This document shows positions 22,515-34,429 of a stretch of DNA of 38,440 nucleotides, in pieces (position 1 is the first letter of the stretch; every line of letters starts with the position of its first letter). The stretch lies in NCBI GenBank assembly GCA_040877415.1, contig JBBDNV010000026.1:1-38440 (forward strand). The letters are read 5' to 3'. The notes beneath the pieces are model-generated. The model saw only the letters and a list, made by a program, of their open reading frames with translations, searched no databases and had not been told where the DNA came from. The stretch comes from JBBDNV01 sp040877415 (GTDB lineage Bacteria; Planctomycetota; Planctomycetia; Pirellulales; PALSA-1355). The translations under genes were made by a program, and so were the position numbers.

Positions 22515-23837
22515 ATGTCGACCCCCGACCGACGAGAGTTTCTCAAACGCACCGCTCAAGGAGCCGCCGTCGCCGGCACGCTGGCAATTGCCGGCGCTGC
22601 CCGCGCGGCCGGAGCCAACGAACGTCTGACGGTCGGCGTGATCGGTCCCGGCGGGATGGGGAGCCATCACCTGGATCTGCTCGCCAAAAACAAACAGGTC
22701 GATCTGGCCTGGCTGTGCGACGTCGACGAAGCTCGACTGGGCAAAGCGGTTGAAACCGCGGAGAAGCTTTCCGGCAAAGCGCCCAAGGCGGTCAAAGACA
22801 TGCGCAAGGTGTTCGACGACAAGTCGGTCGACGCCGTGTGGATCGCCACGCCGGACCACTGGCACGGCCCAGCCGCGATTCTGGCCTGCGACGCCGGCAA
22901 GCACGTGTACGTCGAGAAACCGTGCTCGCACAACATCCGCGAAGGCCGGCTGATGATCGAGGCCGCGCGCCGCAACAACCGCGTCGTGCAAGTCGGCACG
23001 CAGACGCGCAGCACCGCCGGGGTGCGCGAAGCCATGGAAAAGCTCAAAAGCGGCGTCATTGGCGACGTGCTGGTGGCCAAGGCCTGGAACAGTCAAAGAC
23101 GCTCGTCCATCGGCCACCAAAAACCCAGCGATCCCCCCTCCACGCTGGATTACGATCTTTGGATCGGCCCCGCGCCGATGGTGCCCTATCAGTCCAATAT
23201 GCTGCCCGGCATTTGGCGCTGGTGGTACGACTTCGGCGCCGGCGACATGGGCAACGACGGCGTCCACGACATCGACGTCGCCTGTTGGGGCCTCGGCGTC
23301 AAAACGCACCCGTCGTCGGTCGTGGCACTGGGAAGTAAATACTTTTTCGACGACGACCAGCAGTTTCCCGACACCGAGTACTGTGTCTTCGAATACCCGG
23401 GCGACGGCAAACCGGGCAACAAGCGGCAGCTCATCTTCGAGCAACGCACCTGGTCGCCGTACGTCCAGGAAGGCTGGGAAAACGGCGACGCCTATTACGG
23501 CACCCAGGGCCTGATGGTGCTGGGCAAGAAAGGTGGCTACCAGATCTTTGGCCCGCGCAACAAGCTCATCGAAGAAGCCACGTTCGACGGCCCCGATTTG
23601 CCGGCCCACCATGCCAACTTCATGGAATGCATCCGCACCGGCGCCAGGCCCAATGCCGACATCGAGATCAACCACCTTGCCACCACGCTCTGCCACCTGG
23701 GCAACATCGCGGCGCGGACCGGCGTGGCGATCGCGTTCGATCCCGAGGCCGAGCGCATCACCAACAACGCCGACGCCGCCAGCCTCGTGCGGCGGCAATA
23801 CCGCGACGGGCATTGGGCCGTTCCACGCGGGGTGTAA
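22515..23837 (+). CDS. Tat-exported Gfo/Idh/MocA-family oxidoreductase
   Basis: A 440-residue protein with a Tat signal (DRREFLKRTAQGAAVAGTLA), then the NAD-binding Rossmann fold with VGVIGPGGMGSHH and the family's EKP motif in VYVEKPCSHN. The C-terminal half has WWYDFGAGDMGNDGVHDID and the catalytic-site aromatic/His pattern of the Gfo/Idh/MocA group. Members oxidise or epimerise sugars and sugar-derived substrates with NAD(P); the exported subgroup of planctomycetes is thought to carry its cofactor bound. AGGAGG precedes the ATG. It follows the S9 peptidase by 70 bases on the same strand. The substrate cannot be stated. Confidence 0.92.
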   Translation: MSTPDRREFLKRTAQGAAVAGTLAIAGAARAAGANERLTVGVIGPGGMGSHHLDLLAKNKQVDLAWLCDVDEARLGKAVETAEKLSGKAPKAVKDMRKVFDDKSVDAVWIATPDHWHGPAAILACDAGKHVYVEKPCSHNIREGRLMIEAARRNNRVVQVGTQTRSTAGVREAMEKLKSGVIGDVLVAKAWNSQRRSSIGHQKPSDPPSTLDYDLWIGPAPMVPYQSNMLPGIWRWWYDFGAGDMGNDGVHDIDVACWGLGVKTHPSSVVALGSKYFFDDDQQFPDTEYCVFEYPGDGKPGNKRQLIFEQRTWSPYVQEGWENGDAYYGTQGLMVLGKKGGYQIFGPRNKLIEEATFDGPDLPAHHANFMECIRTGARPNADIEINHLATTLCHLGNIAARTGVAIAFDPEAERITNNADAASLVRRQYRDGHWAVPRGV

Positions 23838-23933
23838 GGCCAGCTCGCGGCGGGTTATGATGGACGCTTTCGGGCGCGGTAGCGCGCAGTCGCGCACGAT
23901 CGCGTGCAGCGAGTCTTGTTGTGAGGTATGTCC

Positions 23934-24980
23934 ATGTCGCGCGTGCGAATCGGTTCGCTGGCAATCGTGGCCTGGATCGGCCTGGTTACGACGGCCGCGG
24001 GCGGCGGCGCCGCGGGGTACGTCATTCACATCAGTGTCGACGGGCTCGGTTCGAGTTATTTGCAGGCGCTCGTCGACAAGAACGAGGTGCCCAATTTCAA
24101 GCGCATGCAGGCCGAGGGTGCCTGGACCAATAATGCGCGCACCGACTTCGATTTCACGATCACGCTGCCCAATCACACCTCGATGGTCACCAGCCGGCCG
24201 GTCCGCGACAAGGCCGCCAGCCCCGCGGCGATTCTGGGCCACCAGTGGACGGTCAACAGCGACCCCGGCGAAAGAACCCTGCACAGCAACCGGCACGATT
24301 ACGTCAAAAGCACCTTTGACGTGGCTCACGACAACGGCTTGCGCACCGGACTATTCCCCTCGAAAAGCAAGTTCGTCGTGTACGATCAGTCGTACGACGA
24401 GCGAAACGGGGCCCCCGACACGACCGGCGAGGACAACGGCCGCGACAAGATCGACGTGTACGTCAAGAATGGACTCCCTGCCGTGCTGACCGATTCCCTC
24501 ATCGCGGAAATGAAGGCCAAGGCGATCCATTACAGCTTCGTTCACTATGGCGCTCCCGATTTGGCCGGCCACGCGAAACAGTGGGGCAGCCCTGAATACA
24601 ACGCCGCCGTCAAGACGGTCGACACCTGCCTCGGCAAGCTGTTCGAGATGATCGACGCCGACGAGCGGTTCAAAGGCAAAACCGCGATCATCCTCTCGGC
24701 CGATCACGGCGGCACCGGCCTGAATCACGGCTTTAACACCAATCCGCTTAACTACGTGATTCCGTTCTACGTATGGGGCGCGGGCGTGCAGCACGGCGAC
24801 CTCTACGAGCTTAATCGATCGACGCGAGTCGATCCCCACTCCGGCAGTCCCGACTATTCCCAGCGCGATCGCCAGCCGATCCGCAACGGCGACGGCGGCA
24901 ATCTGGCGCTTGATCTCTTGGGCCTGGGACCGATCCCCGACTCGTCGATCAACGCCGCGCAGGATCTCAACGTCCAATGA
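23934..24980 (+). CDS. Exported type I phosphodiesterase/nucleotide pyrophosphatase-family protein
   Basis: A 348-residue protein with a signal peptide and the alkaline phosphatase superfamily pattern: HISVDGLGSSYL (first metal aspartate), TITLPNHTSMVTS (active-site threonine region), GAPDLAGH (second metal Asp/His) and SADHGG (Asp/His). These are the metal ligands and nucleophile zone of the nucleotide pyrophosphatase/phosphodiesterase family, so it probably cleaves phosphodiesters or a similar ester in the periplasm. I chose the ATG at 23934, which has GAGG seven bases upstream; 23928 is an alternative. Its stop overlaps the next start in an ATGA arrangement. Confidence 0.9.
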   Translation: MSRVRIGSLAIVAWIGLVTTAAGGGAAGYVIHISVDGLGSSYLQALVDKNEVPNFKRMQAEGAWTNNARTDFDFTITLPNHTSMVTSRPVRDKAASPAAILGHQWTVNSDPGERTLHSNRHDYVKSTFDVAHDNGLRTGLFPSKSKFVVYDQSYDERNGAPDTTGEDNGRDKIDVYVKNGLPAVLTDSLIAEMKAKAIHYSFVHYGAPDLAGHAKQWGSPEYNAAVKTVDTCLGKLFEMIDADERFKGKTAIILSADHGGTGLNHGFNTNPLNYVIPFYVWGAGVQHGDLYELNRSTRVDPHSGSPDYSQRDRQPIRNGDGGNLALDLLGLGPIPDSSINAAQDLNVQ

Positions 24981-26440
24981 ATTACAGCAAACCGACACGA
25001 CCGCGCGCCGGCTTTAGCAAGCGAGTTCTACACGCCGCTTGCGGTTTAGCTGCCCTGGCCCTAACCGCCACCGCGTTCATTCACAGCGCGCTTGCCCAAC
25101 GGCCCGTCTATTTTCGCCACGATGGCGGGCTGGCGGCCGACGACAAGCAATCCCTGCCCGACGAGCTCGACCCCCGGCAGGCGATCTGGAAGCAATCGCT
25201 GCCGAACGGGAATTCCACGCCGACGATCGTGGGCAACCGCATCTTTCTCACCGCGCACGAGGGCCAGGAGCTTTTGACCTTGTGTCTCGATCGCGACACC
25301 GGCAAGGAGCTGTGGCGCCACGGCATCCGCGTCGAGGCCCTTGAAAAGGTCCACAACGAGGGGAGCCCCGCCGATGCGACCGTGGCCTGCGAGGGCCAGC
25401 GGGTGTTCGCCTTTTTCGGCAGTTACGGACTGTTGTGCTACGATCTGGAGGGCAAGCCGCTGTGGACGAAAAAGCTGGGGCCCTTCCGCGACGAGTTCGG
25501 GTCGGCCAGCTCGCCGATCCTGGCCGACGGCAAGATCATTCTGAGCGAAGACCACGACCTGGACAGCTTCGTGATCGCCGTGCGCCAGGACAACGGCGAA
25601 ACGCTCTGGCAGACGTCGCGCGAAGGATTCACCCGCAGCTATGCCACGCCCGTAGTGTGGAAAACCGGGGGCCGAACGCAGCTCGTCGTGGCCGGCTCGC
25701 TGCAGCTCGTGGCCTACGATCTCGACTCCGGCGTCCCGCTGTGGTCGGTCGATGGGTTTGCCCGCATCGTCAACACCACTCCGGTCGTGGCCGGCGACAC
25801 GCTGTACGTCGCCACCTGGTCGCCCGGCGGCGACAGCGACGCCCGGATCGCAATGGAGCCCTGGGAGACCGCGCTTTCGCTGTGGGACAAGAACAAGGAC
25901 AGCCGGCTCCAGGGCGAGGAGCTTCCGGCCGGCGAAGTCCGCTCGCGGTTTTTCCGCATCGATCTCGACGGCAACCAGACGCTCGACGTAGTCGAGTGGG
26001 GCAAGTACGCCAGGATTTTTGAGCTCGCACAAAACGCCGTCGTGGCCCTGCGCCCCGATCCCTCGGGCGGCACTCCGCGGACGGCCTGGGAGTACAACCG
26101 CGGCATCCCCTACGTGGCCAGCCCGCTCGTGTATCGCGATCAGGTCGTGCTGGTCAAGGACGGCGGCATCATCACGACGCTGACGGCGGCCGATGGCAAA
26201 CTGACGAAGCAAATACGGGCCCGCGACGCGGCGCGCTATTACTCTTCGCCCGTGGCCGGCGACGACAAAATCTACGTCGCCAGCGTCGACGGCGTGGTGA
26301 CGGTCTTGCGCGCCCCACCGCGACTGGAAATCATCTCGTCGCACGACTTCGGCGAGCGCATCGCGGCGACGCCGGTTCTCTCCGACGGTCGGATTTACCT
26401 GCGCACGGCAAGCGCGCTCTACTGCTTCGCAAACCGCTGA
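24977..26440 (+). CDS. Exported PQQ/BamB-type beta-propeller with an internal EF-hand pair
   Basis: A 487-residue protein with an N-terminal signal (residues 20-40), then PQQ-like propeller blades, recognised by repeated GNRIFLTAHEG, LTLCLDRDTGKELW, GEVRSRF-type spacing and AxDxxxGxxLW elements. An EF-hand pair is inserted: DKNKDSRLQGEE (304-315) and DLDGNQTLDVVE (329-340), both with calcium ligands at positions 1, 3, 5 and 12. The propeller may bind a cofactor or act as a scaffold; no catalytic Asp/Lys set could be confirmed. It is coupled to the upstream phosphodiesterase through ATGA at 24977-24980, which argues that the two proteins work together. Confidence 0.88.
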   Translation: MNYSKPTRPRAGFSKRVLHAACGLAALALTATAFIHSALAQRPVYFRHDGGLAADDKQSLPDELDPRQAIWKQSLPNGNSTPTIVGNRIFLTAHEGQELLTLCLDRDTGKELWRHGIRVEALEKVHNEGSPADATVACEGQRVFAFFGSYGLLCYDLEGKPLWTKKLGPFRDEFGSASSPILADGKIILSEDHDLDSFVIAVRQDNGETLWQTSREGFTRSYATPVVWKTGGRTQLVVAGSLQLVAYDLDSGVPLWSVDGFARIVNTTPVVAGDTLYVATWSPGGDSDARIAMEPWETALSLWDKNKDSRLQGEELPAGEVRSRFFRIDLDGNQTLDVVEWGKYARIFELAQNAVVALRPDPSGGTPRTAWEYNRGIPYVASPLVYRDQVVLVKDGGIITTLTAADGKLTKQIRARDAARYYSSPVAGDDKIYVASVDGVVTVLRAPPRLEIISSHDFGERIAATPVLSDGRIYLRTASALYCFANR

Positions 26441-26480
26441 CGAGGGGGCGGTTGGTTACCGGATGAGAGCGACGTGATTC

Positions 26481-27473
26481 ATGCCTGCTCGATGGCTGTG
26501 GACTCTTCTGCTGCTCGCGTGTTGTTCGGCGCCTGGCGCCGTGCGGGCCGCCGACAAGGCGTCTGACGCCGCAGCCGCGGTCGAAGCCCGGGAGTTTCGC
26601 CCCCCGTCCGGCGACGCCGAGCTGCGCGAATGGCTCGAGAACATGGTCGCGTATCACCGCTTCACGATTGACGAAGTCCACAGGGCCACCGGCCTGGCCG
26701 GCGGCGAAATCACCGCGGCCCTGAAGCGGTTCAACATCGTCCCCGGCGCGCATCGCCCGCGAAAGACCGGCGAACCGCTGGTCGTGCTTCCCTATCCCGG
26801 CGGGCGGCATCCGCGGATCGGGTTTCTCGACGGGGCGATCCGGCCACAGCGCGAAACCAAGATCAGCGTCTTTACGCCCTGGGACGACACCAGTTACGTA
26901 GTGGCCGACGTGCCGGAGGCCATCTGGTCGAATCTCGGTCTGACTTACCTGGCTCACACGCACGTGCCGACCGTGTGGACGAAGCAAAACGTCGAGCTCG
27001 CGAAGCTGGAGTGGAATCGCCGCGCGGGCGGCGTCCTGGATTTCGAGCGCGCCTTGCCGAACGGAATCCGCTTCGGCACGAAGGTGACTCCCACGGCCAC
27101 GGCCGTGCGGATGGAAATGTGGCTTGCCAACGGCACGCAGGAGACACTGAGCGACCTGCGCGTGCAGAACTGCATCATGCTCAAAGGCGCCGCCGGGTTC
27201 GAGGATCAGACCGCGGACAACAAAGTGTTCGACGCCCCCTATGCCGCCTGCCGTTCGCGCGACGGACGCCACTGGGTGATCGCCGCCTGGGTCCCGTGTC
27301 ATCGCACGTGGGCCAACGCACCGTGCCCCTGTTTGCATTCCGATCCCAAATTCCCCGATTGCGCGCCCGGCCAGACGCGACGCATCAAGGGCTGGCTGTC
27401 GTTCTTCGACGGGGACGACGTCAAAGCCGAGTTCCGGCGGATCGACGCCACCGGCTGGCGAAAAGGCGAGTGA
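26481..27473 (+). CDS. Exported protein of unknown function, cysteine-rich C-terminus
   Basis: A 330-residue protein with a signal peptide (residues 6-24). An N-terminal helical region (WLENMVAYHRFTIDEVHRAT) is followed by a beta-rich domain, and near the C-terminus by CHRTWANAPCPCLHSDP and KFPDC, a cluster of four or five cysteines with two histidines that could bind a metal or form disulfides. I do not recognise a named family; members with a similar CPCLHSDPxFPDC phrase appear familiar from planctomycetes, but I cannot verify this. It lies 40 bases downstream of the propeller gene, on the same strand, and is probably the last gene of the run beginning at 20495. Confidence 0.7.
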   Translation: MPARWLWTLLLLACCSAPGAVRAADKASDAAAAVEAREFRPPSGDAELREWLENMVAYHRFTIDEVHRATGLAGGEITAALKRFNIVPGAHRPRKTGEPLVVLPYPGGRHPRIGFLDGAIRPQRETKISVFTPWDDTSYVVADVPEAIWSNLGLTYLAHTHVPTVWTKQNVELAKLEWNRRAGGVLDFERALPNGIRFGTKVTPTATAVRMEMWLANGTQETLSDLRVQNCIMLKGAAGFEDQTADNKVFDAPYAACRSRDGRHWVIAAWVPCHRTWANAPCPCLHSDPKFPDCAPGQTRRIKGWLSFFDGDDVKAEFRRIDATGWRKGE

Positions 27474-27545
27474 ATTCCGCGAACCCCCGGGCGCCGCGCC
27501 GATTTGACCCGCCGTCGAAGCAGTCCTTGCGTTCGCACGGTGAAC

Positions 27546-27561
27546 CACCGGCAAGCCGGTG
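27546..27561. repeat. Short perfect palindrome
   Basis: CACCGGC, AA, GCCGGTG is a perfect palindrome lying in the 253-base gap between the unknown exported protein and argC. It resembles other short GC-rich palindromes of this window (see findings). It may act as a weak terminator or be a dispersed repeat. Confidence 0.45.
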
Positions 27562-27623
27562 TGTCATCCTAATCACGTGCGTGCGCAACGTCCCGTGCCG
27601 TGGCGGATGGGGGGCCGTTTCGA

Positions 27624-27629
27624 TATACT
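27624..27629 (+). promoter_or_regulatory. Possible -10 element before argC
   Basis: TATACT in the context CGATATACTG lies 98 bases upstream of the argC start, in otherwise GC-rich DNA. No convincing -35 hexamer stands 16-18 bases upstream, so the call is weak. Confidence 0.3.
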
Positions 27630-27726
27630 GCCGCGTCGGAAGAAGGTGTCCCGCGCCACGCCCGACTCCTCTCCCACATGGGGCCAGCGGAGTCCAGGAT
27701 TCGCCTGTTTTTTCGCTGAGGACTCG

Positions 27727-28734
27727 ATGATCCGCGTCGCCATCATCGGAGCCACGGGCTACACGGCCCTGGAGCTGATCAAGATCCTGTTGCGGCATCC
27801 GGAGGTGGAGATCACCGCGCTCACCAGCCGCAGCGAGGGGAGTCCGCACGTTGCCAGCGTGCATCCGCAATTGGCCGGCCGCATCGATTTGCAGATGGCC
27901 GACCTGGGGCCGGCCGAAATCGCCGCCCGCAGCGACGTGGCGTTCAGTTGCCTGCCGCACGGCGTGACCGCGGTGCTCGTGCCCAAGTTGCTCGACGCCG
28001 GTCTGAAGGTGGTCGACTTGAGCGCCGACTATCGGCTCGACAGCGCCGAAGTCTATGCCGAGTGGTACGGCCAGAAACACGGCGACGCGGCGCGCCTGGG
28101 CAAAGTCACCTACGGGCTGCCGGAGCTTTTCCGCGAGGAAATCCGCGCAGCCCGACTCGTGGCCAATCCCGGCTGCTATCCGACGTCGGCCATCCTGCCG
28201 CTGGCGCCCTTGCTGAAGGCCGGGCTGATCGCCCCGCGCGAAATCATCATCGACTCGAAAAGCGGCCTCTCGGGCGCCGGCCGCACGCCCAAGTTGACCA
28301 CCCATTTCGCCGAGTGCAACGAAAGCGTCTCGGCGTATAACGTCGGCCGGCACCGGCACACGCCCGAAATCGAGCAGATCCTCGGCAAAGCGGCCGGCCG
28401 CGCCGTGGAAGTGATTTTCACGCCGCACCTGGTGCCGATGGACCGCGGCATTTTGTCGACCTCGTACACGCGGCCGCTGGCCGAGCTGAGCGAAGAGAAA
28501 GCGCTGGCAACGATCCGCGAGTTTTACGGCGACGAGCCGTTTGTCCGCGTCGTCAATCACCTGCCCGGCACGAAAGACACCACCGGCACGAACTTTTGCG
28601 ACATCACGGCCCGCGTCGTGCGCGGGCGGCTGATCACGATTAGTTGTCTCGATAATCTGGTGAAAGGAGCATCCGGCGCCGCCGTGCAGAACTTCAACCT
28701 GATGTGCGGGTTCGCGGAAACGACGGCGCTGTAG
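27727..28734 (+). CDS. argC: N-acetyl-gamma-glutamyl-phosphate reductase
   Basis: A 335-residue cytoplasmic enzyme, normal length for ArgC. It reduces N-acetylglutamyl phosphate to N-acetylglutamate semialdehyde with NADPH, the third step of arginine synthesis. The N-terminal nucleotide-binding motif is IIGATGYTALELIK, and the catalytic cysteine is Cys150 in NPGCYPTS. The later SGAGRTPK, HRHTPEIEQ and GTKDTTGTNFCDI segments are also standard. GAGG lies before the ATG at 27727, which follows a promoter-bearing gap. argJ begins 47 bases after the stop, as expected for an arginine gene pair; no argB or argD is in the window. Confidence 0.97.
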   Translation: MIRVAIIGATGYTALELIKILLRHPEVEITALTSRSEGSPHVASVHPQLAGRIDLQMADLGPAEIAARSDVAFSCLPHGVTAVLVPKLLDAGLKVVDLSADYRLDSAEVYAEWYGQKHGDAARLGKVTYGLPELFREEIRAARLVANPGCYPTSAILPLAPLLKAGLIAPREIIIDSKSGLSGAGRTPKLTTHFAECNESVSAYNVGRHRHTPEIEQILGKAAGRAVEVIFTPHLVPMDRGILSTSYTRPLAELSEEKALATIREFYGDEPFVRVVNHLPGTKDTTGTNFCDITARVVRGRLITISCLDNLVKGASGAAVQNFNLMCGFAETTAL

Positions 28735-28781
28735 CGATCGCGATCCATCGTTTCGTTTCCAACTCCAATCAAGCATTGACC

Positions 28782-29975
28782 ATGTCCATCTCCGTTCCAA
28801 AGGGTTTTCGTCTGGCGGGCGTCCACTCGGGCGTGAAGCGGAACGCGTCGAAGCTCGACCTCGCGCTCGTCGTCTCCGACCCTCCGGCGGTTGCGGCGGG
28901 AGTGTATACACAGAATCGGGTGTTCGCCGCCTCCGTGGCGCTCAATCGCTCTCGCACCCCGGCCGCCGACGTCCGCGCGGTCGTCATCAATTCCGGCAAT
29001 GCCAACGCCTGCACCGGCGAGCGCGGGTTGGCCGATGCCCGGCAAATGGCGCGTGCCGCCGCCCTGGCTTGCGGTGCCGAGGAGAAACAGGCGCTCGTGA
29101 TGAGCACGGGCGTCATCGGCGCGTTTCTGCCCATGGACAAAATCACCGCCGGAATCAGCCGCGCGGCCGAATCGCTGGGTAGCGGCGAAGAATCGCTCGT
29201 GGCCGCCGCGCAAGGCATGATGACCACCGACACCGTGCACAAGCTTTCCGGCCGGCAGTTGAACGTCGCGGGCCGCCGGGTGCAAATCACCGGCATGGCG
29301 AAAGGCGCCGCGATGATCGGACCCCACATGGCCACCATGCTGGGACTCGTCCTCACCGACGCTGCGCTCGAGGTGGCCGGCGCGCAGGAAATACTGCGCG
29401 AGGTCGTCGACGAATCATTCAACTGCATCAGCGTCGAAGGCCACATGAGCACCAACGACACGGTGCTGCTGTTGGCCAACGGGGCCGCCGGCGGCGGGCC
29501 CCTTTCGGGCGGCGATTTGAAGACGTTTCGCGACGCTCTTATGCAAACGTGCGGCGAGCTGGCGCGGGCCATTGTCGCCGACGGCGAAGGGGTCACGCAC
29601 CTGGTGACGCTCGACGTCGAAGGCTGCGCCACGTTTGCCGCGGCGCGCCAAATCGCGCGCACCGTGGCCAACAGCGTGCTAGTGAAAACGGCGGTCGCAG
29701 GCGCCGATCCCAACTGGGGGCGGATCGTTTCGGCGGCCGGCTACGCGGGCATCGAGTTCGATCCGGCCGGCGTCGATTTGTCGATCAATAATTTTGCGCT
29801 CTACCGGCGCGGCGCGCCGGTCGAGTTCGACGCCGCGCGTGCGAGTGCGTCGATCCGCGAAAACCGCGAGACGCACGTGGTCTTGCGGTTTTCCGAGGGG
29901 GATGCCAAAGTGCGCTTCTGGACCACCGATTTGACGGCGGAATACATACGGCTCAACGCCGACTACCACACATGA
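28782..29975 (+). CDS. argJ: Bifunctional glutamate N-acetyltransferase/amino-acid N-acetyltransferase
   Basis: A 397-residue ArgJ, full length. It transfers the acetyl group from N-acetylornithine to glutamate (and in the bifunctional type makes N-acetylglutamate from acetyl-CoA). The self-cleavage site is visible as MIGPHMATMLG: cleavage is expected between Ala184 and Thr185, Thr185 becoming the nucleophile. VINSGNANACTG and GADPNWGRI are further conserved motifs. The KGAAMI segment differs mildly from the common KGSGMI. The start at 28782 is chosen because the family begins with PKGFRLAGVHSGVK; the frame is open upstream into argC. It overlaps the K+ channel gene by ATGA. Confidence 0.96.
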   Translation: MSISVPKGFRLAGVHSGVKRNASKLDLALVVSDPPAVAAGVYTQNRVFAASVALNRSRTPAADVRAVVINSGNANACTGERGLADARQMARAAALACGAEEKQALVMSTGVIGAFLPMDKITAGISRAAESLGSGEESLVAAAQGMMTTDTVHKLSGRQLNVAGRRVQITGMAKGAAMIGPHMATMLGLVLTDAALEVAGAQEILREVVDESFNCISVEGHMSTNDTVLLLANGAAGGGPLSGGDLKTFRDALMQTCGELARAIVADGEGVTHLVTLDVEGCATFAAARQIARTVANSVLVKTAVAGADPNWGRIVSAAGYAGIEFDPAGVDLSINNFALYRRGAPVEFDAARASASIRENRETHVVLRFSEGDAKVRFWTTDLTAEYIRLNADYHT

Positions 29976-30970
29976 AAAACTCGCTCCAGCGCGTGCGGCG
30001 GGGCGCGATCGTGCTGTGTGCTCTGTTCGTCGCGGCGGTCGTCGGCTATCGTGTCGCCGACCGAAGCTGGCTCGATGCCGTCTACATGGTCGTCATCACT
30101 ATTTCGACGGTCGGTTACGGCGAGGCCAGCACGCTCTCCGTCGGCGAACAACTGTTGACCATCTGCGTCATCGTGTTCGGCATCTCGGCCGCGGTTTTTA
30201 CGTTTGGAGGGTTCATCCAAATGACGATGGAAGGGGAACTCGAACACACGCTCAGGCTCGGGCGCACCACCCGCGCCATCGAAAAGCTCTCCGGCCACGT
30301 CATCCTCTGCGGCTACGGCCGCATCGGACGGATTCTGGCGCGCGAGCTGGCGGCAAAGAAGCAGGCCTTCGTCGTGGTCGACCGTAGCGCCGAGGCCATC
30401 ACCGACGCGCAGGACCAGGGTTATCTCGTGCTGTTGGGCGATGCCACCGAGGAGGCCGTGCTCCAATCGGTGGGCGTCGAGCGGGCGCGCGCCATCGTGA
30501 CCGCGCTGCCGAACGACGCGGCCAACGTGTTCATCACGCTCACCTCACGCGATCTCAATCGCAACCTGCAAATCATCGCCCGCGGAGAATACCAGACCAC
30601 GGAAAAAAAGCTGCTGCAGGCCGGTGCCGACCGCGTCGTCCTGCCGGCCGCGATCGGCGCCCTGCGGATGGCCGCCATGATCACGCGACCCTCGACGATC
30701 GAGCTCATGGAATTGGTGGCCGGGCAAAGCGTGCTGGACGTCGAAGTCGATGAAATCCTGGTGGCCGCCGCCAGCCCCTTGATCGGCAAGTCGATTGCCG
30801 AAGCGCAGACACGCACCCGCAGCGGCCTGTTGGTGGTCGCGGTCAAACAGGCAGAGGGCGCCATGACTTTCAACCCGGCCGCCGAACTCGTTTTCCAGTC
30901 CGGCGATACGATCATCGCCATGGGCAAGCTGGAAGATATCGATCGATTTCGAGAAGAATACAAACTGTAG
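29972..30970 (+). CDS. Two-helix potassium channel with TrkA-N and TrkA-C (RCK) domains
   Basis: A 332-residue membrane protein with two helices flanking a pore loop: the selectivity filter is TVGYGE beginning at Thr46. Cytoplasmic RCK/TrkA-N follows, with the dinucleotide motif GYGRIG at 114-119 and DATEEAVLQ further on; a TrkA-C domain fills the last 80 residues. This is the MthK/Kch layout of a ligand-gated K+ channel that senses a nucleotide or ion through the RCK part. Its ATG overlaps the argJ stop (ATGA at 29972-29975), an unusual partner for an arginine gene. The 232 bases after it hold no gene. Confidence 0.93.
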   Translation: MKNSLQRVRRGAIVLCALFVAAVVGYRVADRSWLDAVYMVVITISTVGYGEASTLSVGEQLLTICVIVFGISAAVFTFGGFIQMTMEGELEHTLRLGRTTRAIEKLSGHVILCGYGRIGRILARELAAKKQAFVVVDRSAEAITDAQDQGYLVLLGDATEEAVLQSVGVERARAIVTALPNDAANVFITLTSRDLNRNLQIIARGEYQTTEKKLLQAGADRVVLPAAIGALRMAAMITRPSTIELMELVAGQSVLDVEVDEILVAAASPLIGKSIAEAQTRTRSGLLVVAVKQAEGAMTFNPAAELVFQSGDTIIAMGKLEDIDRFREEYKL

Positions 30971-31202
30971 GCACGCGCCGCCGGACCATGACGTCGCCGT
31001 TGGGATTCGCGTAACTTTCCCTCGCGCTGACGTTTAGACCAAAGCGCGAAACCAACTCCCGACCCCTTCGCGCCTCCCACCCCCGCTCGCGTGGATCGCT
31101 GCGCAGCTCGCACGCGCAACCGCGGCCCCTTGACATCGGGGCTGGCTTGAGGGGAAATGGGACCTGGGCCTGCCTGCTTGTTGTCCCTCCCAAAGGCGTC
31201 CT

Positions 31203-34364
<3,162 letters not shown>

Positions 34365-34429
34365 TCTTCCATGCTTGTCGGCGATGCCTCCGAGCTAAAC
34401 GTTTGAGTTTCCCAACCCCAACCCCCACC

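Noticed and set aside
22485..24329. A 614-codon minus-strand open frame opposite the oxidoreductase and phosphodiesterase
   Set aside because: It crosses two well-supported genes and shows no domain.
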